Positions 1-4,252 of a stretch of 5,717 bases of DNA are shown piece by piece (positions within the stretch are counted from its first letter, which is position 1; each line of letters starts with the position of its first letter). Origin of the DNA: Planctomycetota bacterium (GTDB taxonomy: Bacteria > Planctomycetota > Phycisphaerae > WQYP01); assembly GCA_021816165.1 (NCBI GenBank), contig JAKAYZ010000195.1, forward strand, positions 1-5,717. Direction: 5' to 3'. The translations under genes were made by a program, and so were the position numbers. Under the pieces are notes generated by a model, which was not told the DNA's origin, did no database searches, and saw only the letters and a program-made list of their open reading frames with translations.

Positions 1-6
1 CGACGG

Positions 7-12
7 TATACT
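7..12 (+). promoter_or_regulatory. Possible -10 box for the first gene
   Basis: TATACT matches the sigma-70-type -10 consensus TATAAT at five of six positions. It would place the transcription start near position 19, giving a leader of about 40 nt before the ATG at 60. The matching -35 element would fall outside the window, so only half of the promoter can be judged and a chance match is quite possible. Confidence 0.3.
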
Positions 13-46
13 GTAGTTGTGGGTATGGGAGATGAATTGAAAGACC

Positions 47-55
47 AAGGAGGTG
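47..55 (+). promoter_or_regulatory. Strong Shine-Dalgarno of the first gene
   Basis: AAGGAGGTG is an almost full-length complement of the 16S rRNA 3' end. Its AGGAGG core ends 6 nt before the ATG at 60. It fixes the start codon and suggests efficient translation initiation. It is clearly stronger than the ribosome sites of the other two genes in the window. Confidence 0.85.
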
Positions 56-59
56 TTCA

Positions 60-1721
60 ATGAATCGCAACTTTAATCTGATACGGGCTGGTATGCTGGC
101 CGCCATCGTGGCTGCGGCTGTCACCCCGGTTTACGCGCAGGTTTATGTGCAGAACGGCAACGCTCAGGATGCCAATAATTTAGTAGGAAGCGGAGGCAGT
201 AATACGCCCGTCCAAGGCTTTGTGCCGAGCAATCCGAACATTTACGGTTTGCAGAATTCGGGGGCCGCATTCAATCCCGCTGGCATGCCGCAGTTTTCGC
301 GTGTCGTTCCGGTGCCGATCCCCGGTGGGGGCACGACATATGCCCAGATACCTGTTGTCGGGCAATCTTCTTTTCAATCGTCGGGTGTGTCGCCATCGCA
401 AGTGCGTTTAAGCAGCGTCAGCGCGGTTAGCCAAGGTGTTTCCAGTTTGGCCGTGGGCCGTGCACTCAATGGTGCGGTCAATCCGAATCAAAGCTATTCG
501 GCGCAGATAGGTGCGGGTTTGGGTGTCAGTTCCGCCCTAACAGGGATTGGTGCGGTCAATCAGGTTAATGCCCCCCTTAATGCCAACGGTCAGTATACGT
601 CATACTTTAATAATAATGTAAGCCTGCCCACCAATCCGCAGGCCTATTCCGGCATTTCAACGGGCAGTTCGGGGCAGATCAATCCCCTCTTTGGCCTTCG
701 CCCTATGAGTGGTGCATTGATGCCGACGGGCAACCAATCCTCAAAATCGCGGTACCTCAATCGGGGCGAATCAAGTTTCAAGATCAATGGGAAGGTGTCG
801 GGTAGCAGAAGTTTGGGCCTCGCATCTGTCCGCCCCACGAACAGTGCCATTGGCAAGCCCAATCAGGGGATGGTTGGCTATGTACCGCGTAAACATGTCC
901 CGTCGGGGGATTATTATCAGCGTTTGCTGACGGAATTAAGCACCGGGCGTCGATCCAAGATCGTTGCACCGGGTATCGGCGGTGCGTCAGCGATCACGAA
1001 TACCACCCTTGCCCCTGTCAACAGTAAAAAAGCTCAGCAGCTAATGATTGATCCAATCACCGGGCTGCCCATCGCGCCTATTACCGCCAAGCGAACGGTG
1101 GGACAAACCAGCACCGGCGGCGTGGCCCCGAATGGTTCATCGAATGTCCCGCATGCGGTTTCACCCACCGGGTCGCAGAACTGGCTTACGCCCAAAACCC
1201 AGAAGATGCTAAGGGCCGGACGCCATGTGCCAGCCATCTCGCAACTGGCGGGAAGGACCCACAGCACCTTCAACCGCTTTATGAAACGCGGCCAGATGGA
1301 TCTGAAACAGGGACGCTATATCGCCGCCCTTTATCGCTTTAATTCCGCGTTGATTGTCAACCCCGGCAACCAACTGGCCCGGCTGGCGAGAGCCAATACA
1401 GAATTGATGGGTGGCATGTATGCCAGTGCCTATGCGGACTTCAAAACGGTCTTTGCCCATCATCCGCGTTTCACCGCGCTGCGGTATAACTGGAACGCCA
1501 TGCTGCCGCGCCACGCCGTTGAAAAAACGCAGACGCAGCTTAAACGCATGCTGCCTGATCAAAGTGATGCCGCCGCATTTTTGCTGGCCTACACCTATTA
1601 CCAGACCGGCCACGATAATAATCTGCGGCAACTGCTTTCCCTTTGGGCTTCATGGGGTACGGGCAGTCTCTGGCCGTCCATTTTAAACAGGGCGTGGCTG
1701 ATAAACCCCGCCAAACGTTGA
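60..1721 (+). CDS. Secreted low-complexity protein with C-terminal TPR-like region
   Basis: Function is not recognised. The 553-residue product starts with a clear Sec signal peptide: basic residues near the N-terminus (R3, R9), a hydrophobic core at about 10-22, and a probable signal peptidase I site after VYA at residue 26. Residues about 27-400 are low in complexity, rich in Ser, Gly, Asn, Gln, Pro and Val, with almost no acidic residues until late and no cysteine, which suggests an extended exported segment. Residues about 403-470 fit two TPR units (G411, G418, Y420, A423, F427, A430, P435, then a second helix pair ending at P469). A third helical pair around 501-530 includes FLLAYTYYQTG. 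TPRs bind proteins, so an envelope or periplasmic assembly or scaffold role is an inference only. The start is set by the strong Shine-Dalgarno at 47-55. The gene ends 91 nt before the phosphatase gene on the same strand, so co-transcription is possible. Confidence 0.9.
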   Translation: MNRNFNLIRAGMLAAIVAAAVTPVYAQVYVQNGNAQDANNLVGSGGSNTPVQGFVPSNPNIYGLQNSGAAFNPAGMPQFSRVVPVPIPGGGTTYAQIPVVGQSSFQSSGVSPSQVRLSSVSAVSQGVSSLAVGRALNGAVNPNQSYSAQIGAGLGVSSALTGIGAVNQVNAPLNANGQYTSYFNNNVSLPTNPQAYSGISTGSSGQINPLFGLRPMSGALMPTGNQSSKSRYLNRGESSFKINGKVSGSRSLGLASVRPTNSAIGKPNQGMVGYVPRKHVPSGDYYQRLLTELSTGRRSKIVAPGIGGASAITNTTLAPVNSKKAQQLMIDPITGLPIAPITAKRTVGQTSTGGVAPNGSSNVPHAVSPTGSQNWLTPKTQKMLRAGRHVPAISQLAGRTHSTFNRFMKRGQMDLKQGRYIAALYRFNSALIVNPGNQLARLARANTELMGGMYASAYADFKTVFAHHPRFTALRYNWNAMLPRHAVEKTQTQLKRMLPDQSDAAAFLLAYTYYQTGHDNNLRQLLSLWASWGTGSLWPSILNRAWLINPAKR

Positions 1722-1741
1722 GCATGGTGCGCTGTCCATGC
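1722..1741 (+). other. Small hairpin immediately after gene 1 stop
   Basis: GCATGG (1722-1727) and CCATGC (1736-1741) form a perfect 6-bp stem with an 8-nt loop, starting right after the TGA at 1719-1721. No T-run follows, so it is not a convincing intrinsic terminator. It may be a 3'-end stabilising or processing hairpin, or chance. Confidence 0.35.
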
Positions 1742-1765
1742 CAACTGAATTCAACCGCGTTTAAT

Positions 1766-1779
1766 CCCGCATCTGCGGG
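1766..1779 (+). other. Small GC-rich hairpin before the phosphatase gene
   Basis: CCCGC (1766-1770) and GCGGG (1775-1779) form a 5-bp stem with a 4-nt ATCT loop. It ends 18 nt before the AAGGA ribosome site of the next gene and has no T-run. It could tune translation or mRNA stability, but it is short enough to arise by chance. Nothing else is seen in the 91-nt gap. Confidence 0.25.
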
Positions 1780-1797
1780 GCGGGGAGCAGTCCAAGC

Positions 1798-1802
1798 AAG
1801 GA
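1798..1802 (+). promoter_or_regulatory. Ribosome site deciding a TTG start
   Basis: AAGGA ends 10 nt before the TTG at 1813. No in-frame ATG or GTG lies nearby with a better site, and the nearest ATG (1802-1804) is in another frame and stops after four codons. This supports TTG as the true start of the phosphatase. Confidence 0.6.
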
Positions 1803-1812
1803 TGTATCGATT

Positions 1813-3621
1813 TTGACCAGCACCGAATCGACAACTTCAACCAGTGACGGTCCTGTGCAACTGAAGTCGGCCGAGCCGATACCCGATGCGTCGGCCGATA
1901 ATGAAATCGCTGACTTGGTATCGCTTAAGGGTACATCCCTGACTGACTTTATTGATGCCGACACGCTTCAGGACATTCAAGACTCCCTCACGGCTGTGGC
2001 CCAGGTGTCCGCGTGCATTCGTGATGCCGGGGGAAAGGCGCTTACCCAGCCTACAGTCAGCCATCGGTTCCAGACTCGCTCGGCTGCCATTGCCGCGGCC
2101 CATCGAGATGGAGGGGTTGGCAATCAACCATTTTCCGCACCCATCATGGTGGCGGGGGTGCGACTTGGCAGCATCAGCATTGAACCGATGCGGCATCAGC
2201 GGGTTGATGCCGCCCGTGTCGAGCAACTGGCGGCCAAATTTTCCATTGACGCTTCTCAAGCCCGCGAATTACTGCAATTGTGCGTTTCGGAAACAGAATT
2301 GCAGCGGTCGGCAGGTATCCAATTTTTGCAACTTCTCGCCAGCGCCATCTCTCGCCTCTGTGAGCAGGAGATGCAGCTTCGCCGGCGCATTGTGGAACTT
2401 TCAACCCTGTTCCACATTTCCACGCTTACAGCCGAGGCACGCGGTTTGGCGCAGACCCTTGACCGGGTGACGCAAAGTGTCGCCCAGGCCATGGGTGCCA
2501 AAGCCTGCTCATTGCGGCTGCTTGATGATCAGCGTGATGAACTGGTTATTAAAAGTGTTTACAACCTATCTGACGGCTACCTGAAAAAAGGCCCCATTAT
2601 CGTCGACAAAAGCGGTGTTGACCGTGAAGCACTCGCTGGCAAGGTGGTACAAGTGGTGGACATGACCACCGACCCGCGCATCGCCTATCCGGATGACGCA
2701 CGCCGTGAAGGCATCGCCTCGGTGCTATGCACGTCTCTTTCTTATCACGGCCACCCTATTGGCGTCATTCGTGTGTACACCGATACACCCAAGACCTTCA
2801 CTTCTTTTGAGGTGAGGCTTTTGCAATCCATCGCGAATCAGGCGGCGGCAGCCATTGAAAATGCCCGGCTGCAGGAAGAGGCCATCGAGAAAGAACGTCT
2901 GCATCGGCAAGTACAAATTGCTGCGGAGGTTCAGCGCCGCATGATTCCACCCAGTGCCCCCATTATTAAGGGGTTCGACATTGCGGCACTGTATGTCCCC
3001 TGCTTTGAGCTTGGAGGGGATTTTTATGATTTTATTGAATTTGGCCCGCAGGCGCTGGGCATTGCGGTAGCGGATATTGTTGGTAAGGGGCTGCCGGCTT
3101 CAATACTTATGGCGTCGGCCCGGGCATCTATTCGCGCCTATGCCAGCGATATCTACGACCTGGACGAAGTTATAAGTCGCGTCAATAAAGCCATTGTTGC
3201 CGATACGCAGCGTGGCGAATTTGTCACCCTCTGGTACGGCACACTGGAATTTAAATCCCGACGATTGACCTATTCCGTCGCTGGCCATGACCCTGCCCTG
3301 TTGTTGCGCGATGGCACCATCCGTGAACTAGGATCCGGGGGCATGGTGCTTGGCGTTGACCCGCAGGAAAAATATGGCAAGCACATTCTGGATATCCGCA
3401 GGGGGGACTGCATCCTCATCTATACCGACGGCCTGACCGATGCCATGAATTTTGACGGTGAGTCCTTTGGCAAACAGCGCCTGCGTGACGCATACATTCG
3501 CTATGCCGATTTACCGGCCGAGCAAATTTGTCGACAACTCGTGTGGGAAACGCGCCGATTTGTGGGCCTCAACAGTCGCGTTGATGACACGACTTTGGTT
3601 GTCATTAAAGCCGTGGAATGA
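1813..3621 (+). CDS. PocR-like/GAF/PP2C (SpoIIE/RsbU-type) serine phosphatase
   Basis: This is a 602-residue cytoplasmic signalling phosphatase with no membrane segment or signal peptide. After a Ser/Thr/Glu-rich start, residues about 42-185 resemble a PocR-type sensory domain (TDFIDADTLQDIQDSL at 44-59; API.V.G..LGSI at 109-121), followed by a helical linker (about 170-195). A GAF domain spans about 197-350. A helical connector with AEVQRRMIP (371-379) leads into the PP2C/SpoIIE domain (about 385-600). Catalytic metal-binding motifs are present: GGDFYDF (401-407), ADIVGKGLPAS (420-430), AGHDPALL (490-497), YTDGLTDA (537-544) and DDTTLVVI (591-598). Enzymes of this family use Mn/Mg to dephosphorylate phosphoserine on STAS anti-anti-sigma proteins and so control sigma factors or other outputs. 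All metal aspartates seem intact, so activity is expected. No kinase, STAS protein or sigma factor is in the window, so partner and signal are unknown. The start is TTG, supported by AAGGA at 1798-1802. Confidence 0.93.
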   Translation: MTSTESTTSTSDGPVQLKSAEPIPDASADNEIADLVSLKGTSLTDFIDADTLQDIQDSLTAVAQVSACIRDAGGKALTQPTVSHRFQTRSAAIAAAHRDGGVGNQPFSAPIMVAGVRLGSISIEPMRHQRVDAARVEQLAAKFSIDASQARELLQLCVSETELQRSAGIQFLQLLASAISRLCEQEMQLRRRIVELSTLFHISTLTAEARGLAQTLDRVTQSVAQAMGAKACSLRLLDDQRDELVIKSVYNLSDGYLKKGPIIVDKSGVDREALAGKVVQVVDMTTDPRIAYPDDARREGIASVLCTSLSYHGHPIGVIRVYTDTPKTFTSFEVRLLQSIANQAAAAIENARLQEEAIEKERLHRQVQIAAEVQRRMIPPSAPIIKGFDIAALYVPCFELGGDFYDFIEFGPQALGIAVADIVGKGLPASILMASARASIRAYASDIYDLDEVISRVNKAIVADTQRGEFVTLWYGTLEFKSRRLTYSVAGHDPALLLRDGTIRELGSGGMVLGVDPQEKYGKHILDIRRGDCILIYTDGLTDAMNFDGESFGKQRLRDAYIRYADLPAEQICRQLVWETRRFVGLNSRVDDTTLVVIKAVE

Positions 3622-3651
3622 AAACCCCATCGCAAAACGTCGGCTCGCATG

Positions 3652-3674
3652 CGGACGGGCCAGGAGCCTGTCCG
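3652..3674 (+). terminator. Strong hairpin after the phosphatase gene, no T-run
   Basis: CGGACGGGC (3652-3660) pairs with GCCTGTCCG (3666-3674) over 9 bp, with one G-T wobble and a 5-nt CAGGA loop. It begins 31 nt after the stop codon. The downstream sequence AGTAATAAC has no U-tract, so classical intrinsic termination is doubtful. It is a probable 3' boundary or RNA-stability element, or a terminator without a U-tract. Confidence 0.45.
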
Positions 3675-3706
3675 AGTAATAACAGGGATTGTGACGTATG
3701 GATTTT

Positions 3707-3766
3707 GGCGGGCACAAAAAGCGGGGACGAAGGCGTATCGGGCGAAGGTGATACGTCGCACCCGCC
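3707..3766 (+). other. Nested inverted repeat (structured RNA or DNA element)
   Basis: GGCGGG (3707-3712) can pair with CCCGCC (3761-3766), enclosing an inner stem GGCGTATC (3732-3739) with GATACGTC (3750-3757) that has one wobble and a 10-nt loop. GGACG (3725-3729) could instead pair with CGTCC (3768-3772). It lies just upstream of the TATAAT at 3814, so it could be the 3' end of the phosphatase transcript or a protein-binding region near the nusA promoter. I do not recognise the element. Confidence 0.35.
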
Positions 3767-3791
3767 GCGTCCACCGGCCGATCTAACGCAT

Positions 3792-3819
3792 TTGTAGTTT
3801 GCGTTTTGACCGGTATAAT
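3792..3819 (+). promoter_or_regulatory. Probable promoter for the nusA leader or a small RNA
   Basis: TATAAT at 3814-3819 is a perfect -10 consensus. TTGTAG at 3792-3797, 16 nt upstream, matches only the TTG half of the -35 consensus, so the promoter may be weak or activator-dependent. Transcription would start near 3825-3827, about 425 nt before nusA. It is the best promoter candidate in the interval and sits directly ahead of the hairpin series. Confidence 0.55.
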
Positions 3820-3842
3820 CTGATGTTTGGCTGGTGGGTTGG

Positions 3843-3871
3843 CTATCCATCGGCGTGTGTGGCTCGGATAG
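3843..3871 (+). other. Leader hairpin 1
   Basis: CTATCC (3843-3848) and GGATAG (3866-3871) form a perfect 6-bp helix closing a 17-nt loop. It lies about 17 nt after the predicted transcription start. Confidence 0.4.
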
Positions 3872-3877
3872 AGGTTC

Positions 3878-3898
3878 GACGTGCAAACATTACACGTC
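3878..3898 (+). other. Leader hairpin 2
   Basis: GACGTG (3878-3883) and CACGTC (3893-3898) form a perfect 6-bp stem with a 9-nt CAAACATTA loop, starting 6 nt after hairpin 1. Confidence 0.45.
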
Positions 3899-3905
3899 AA
3901 TAGAG

Positions 3906-3957
3906 TTGGCACATGACGCAGCGTGAAAGTATAGCGCTTTTGGCTGCGTATTGGCAC
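3906..3957 (+). repeat. TTGGCAC direct repeats flanking hairpin 3
   Basis: TTGGCAC occurs at 3906-3912 and again at 3951-3957, 45 nt apart, one copy on each side of the strongest leader hairpin (3916-3949). In RNA both copies would be single-stranded and symmetrically placed, as expected of a paired protein-binding site, though a 7-nt repeat can be chance. Confidence 0.35.
3916..3949 (+). other. Leader hairpin 3 (longest stem before the terminator)
   Basis: ACGCAGC (3916-3922) pairs perfectly with GCTGCGT (3943-3949). After a single bulged G (3923), TGAAAG (3924-3929) continues pairing with CTTTTG (3937-3942), using two G-T wobbles, and closes a 7-nt loop. The total is about 13 bp with one bulge, too regular to dismiss as background. 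Confidence 0.55.
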
Positions 3958-3960
3958 CCG

Positions 3961-3992
3961 GCACAACGGCCCGATAAATATCGGCGTGGTGT
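3961..3992 (+). other. Leader hairpin 4
   Basis: CCGAT (3971-3975) and ATCGG (3980-3984) close an AAAT tetraloop. After a 2-nt bulge (GC, 3969-3970), the helix continues as 3961-3968 with 3985-3992, with one A-G mismatch and one wobble. A long, slightly interrupted helix of this kind suggests selection on RNA structure. Confidence 0.5.
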
Positions 3993-4006
3993 ATGCATCG
4001 GGGTCT

Positions 4007-4039
4007 GGCTGCAGGATTTTTGTTAACATTTCTGCGGCC
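4007..4039 (+). promoter_or_regulatory. Candidate antiterminator hairpin
   Basis: GGCTGCAG (4007-4014) pairs with CTGCGGCC (4032-4039) over 8 bp, with one T-G wobble and a 17-nt AT-rich loop containing GTTAAC. The 3' arm uses 4034-4039, the first six bases of the terminator's 5' arm, so the two hairpins cannot form together. This is the defining geometry of a transcription attenuator. The motif TGGCTGC occurs three times (3941-3947, 4006-4012, 4054-4060), and each copy could compete for the same GCGGCC. Confidence 0.5.
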
Positions 4040-4067
4040 GTACCGTTCCGGTGTGGCTGCGTTTTTT
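4034..4067 (+). terminator. Intrinsic terminator inside the nusA leader
   Basis: GCGGCCGTACCG (4034-4045) pairs with CGGTGTGGCTGC (4049-4060) over 12 bp with three G-T wobbles, leaving a very short TTC loop, so the innermost pair may open. After one G, a T6 run (4062-4067) follows. This is the clearest terminator in the window. It lies 180 nt before the nusA start, downstream of the only good promoter candidate, so nusA transcription from 3814 would need read-through or antitermination here. Confidence 0.75.
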
Positions 4068-4095
4068 AGCGTTAGTTGGGATGTCGGTTGTGGGT

Positions 4096-4117
4096 GGATG
4101 CGGTTTCTGCCGCATTT
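4096..4117 (+). other. Hairpin downstream of the leader terminator
   Basis: ATGCGG (4098-4103) and CCGCAT (4110-4115) form a perfect 6-bp stem with a 6-nt loop, extendable by two G-T pairs to 4096-4117. No T-run follows, so it is not a terminator. Confidence 0.35.
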
Positions 4118-4135
4118 GACGTTGGGTTTTATAGT

Positions 4136-4170
4136 TCGGATCGGCCGCTTGGTGTGAGGCCGCAAACCGA
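4136..4170 (+). other. Two-tier hairpin in the nusA 5' leader
   Basis: CGGCC (4142-4146) pairs with GGCCG (4158-4162), and an outer TCGG (4136-4139) pairs with CCGA (4167-4170) across an internal loop. A competing pairing of CTTGGT (4148-4153) with ACCGAG (4166-4171) is possible. It ends 78 nt before the nusA start. Confidence 0.35.
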
Positions 4171-4195
4171 GCCTGACCCGCGCCGGTGGTAATTT

Positions 4196-4252
4196 ATGAA
4201 TGCCGGGCATTTGGTGGTCGGCGTAACTCCAAAAGGATTGGACAAACTATGA
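4196..4252 (+). CDS. Possible 18-codon leader ORF overlapping nusA start
   Basis: An ATG at 4196 opens an 18-residue frame, MNAGHLVVGVTPKGLDKL, ending at TGA 4250-4252, so its stop overlaps the nusA start codon as ATGA. GGTGGT (4185-4190), one mismatch from GGAGGT, sits 5 nt upstream and could serve as a ribosome site. An ATGA junction is typical of translational coupling, so this peptide could control nusA translation. The frame is short and the TGA arises automatically from ATGAAT, so chance is a real alternative. The peptide has no recognisable family. Confidence 0.3.
   Translation: MNAGHLVVGVTPKGLDKL
4199..4211 (+). other. Small hairpin near the nusA ribosome site
   Basis: AATGC (4199-4203) and GCATT (4207-4211) form a 5-bp stem with a 3-nt CGG loop, 21 nt upstream of the AAGGA site. 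It overlaps the beginning of the 18-codon ORF and could affect its initiation. Evidence is weak because of its size. Confidence 0.25.
4233..4237 (+). promoter_or_regulatory. Ribosome site setting the nusA start
   Basis: AAGGA ends 11 nt before the ATG at 4249. The frame stays open upstream to a GTG at 4186, but the extra 21 residues do not resemble a NusA N-terminus and the family normally begins with the MNxELL-like segment encoded from 4249. Confidence 0.7.

Larger units (their letters stand above)
3826..4067 (+). ncRNA. Candidate structured leader RNA or small RNA (about 240 nt)
   Basis: The segment from the predicted start after TATAAT to the end of a T6 tract is a self-contained transcription unit with dense secondary structure. 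The helices are 3843-3848 with 3866-3871, 3878-3883 with 3893-3898, 3916-3949 (about 13 bp with one bulge), 3961-3992, and the terminator 4034-4060. It does not match RNase P RNA, SRP RNA, tmRNA or any riboswitch that I can recognise. It is either a nusA attenuator leader, which I prefer because of the antiterminator pairing, or a stand-alone small RNA. Boundaries are inferred, not observed. Confidence 0.45.
3622..4248 (+). other. Long non-coding interval before nusA
   Basis: This 627-nt stretch has no protein gene I can support on either strand. It contains a strong hairpin near the phosphatase stop, a second structured segment (3707-3766), a TATAAT box, a series of hairpins, an intrinsic terminator with a competing antiterminator, and an 18-codon ORF touching nusA. 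These are listed separately. rimP, which precedes nusA in many bacteria, is absent here. Confidence 0.8.

Noticed and set aside
1802..1816. ATG at 1802 as start of a leader peptide before the phosphatase
   Set aside because: The frame ends after four codons and its ATG overlaps the AAGGA site itself, so it has no ribosome site of its own.
3866..3898. GGTTCGACG-like stretch at 3873-3881 resembling the tmRNA 5' region
   Set aside because: No tRNA-like 3' end, no T-arm consensus and no CCA within the expected distance, and the following reading frame does not end like a tmRNA tag.
3823..3903. 26-codon ORF with two adjacent tryptophans (starts MFGWWVGYP) right after TATAAT, resembling a trp-type leader peptide
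   Set aside because: Its ATG lies only 3 nt after the -10 box, so it would sit before or at the expected transcription start, with no room for a ribosome site, and nusA is not an amino-acid gene. Kept only as a curiosity.
3511..4029. 172-codon open frame on the minus strand across the interval
   Set aside because: It overlaps the conserved end of the phosphatase, has no ribosome site before its ATG, no recognisable family, and crosses the structured plus-strand leader.
4116..4135. TTGACG (4116-4121) and TATAGT (4130-4135) as a second nusA promoter after the terminator
   Set aside because: The two boxes are only 8 nt apart, far below the usual 16-18 nt, and neither has a partner at correct spacing. 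A weak promoter cannot be fully excluded.
3890..4210. 106-codon minus-strand open frame over the nusA leader
   Set aside because: Composition and lack of a well-spaced ribosome site suggest a shadow of the plus-strand structured region.
4186..4248. 21-residue N-terminal extension of NusA from GTG 4186
   Set aside because: The extension has no similarity to NusA N-termini, while ATG 4249 has AAGGA at suitable spacing and begins with the expected family sequence.
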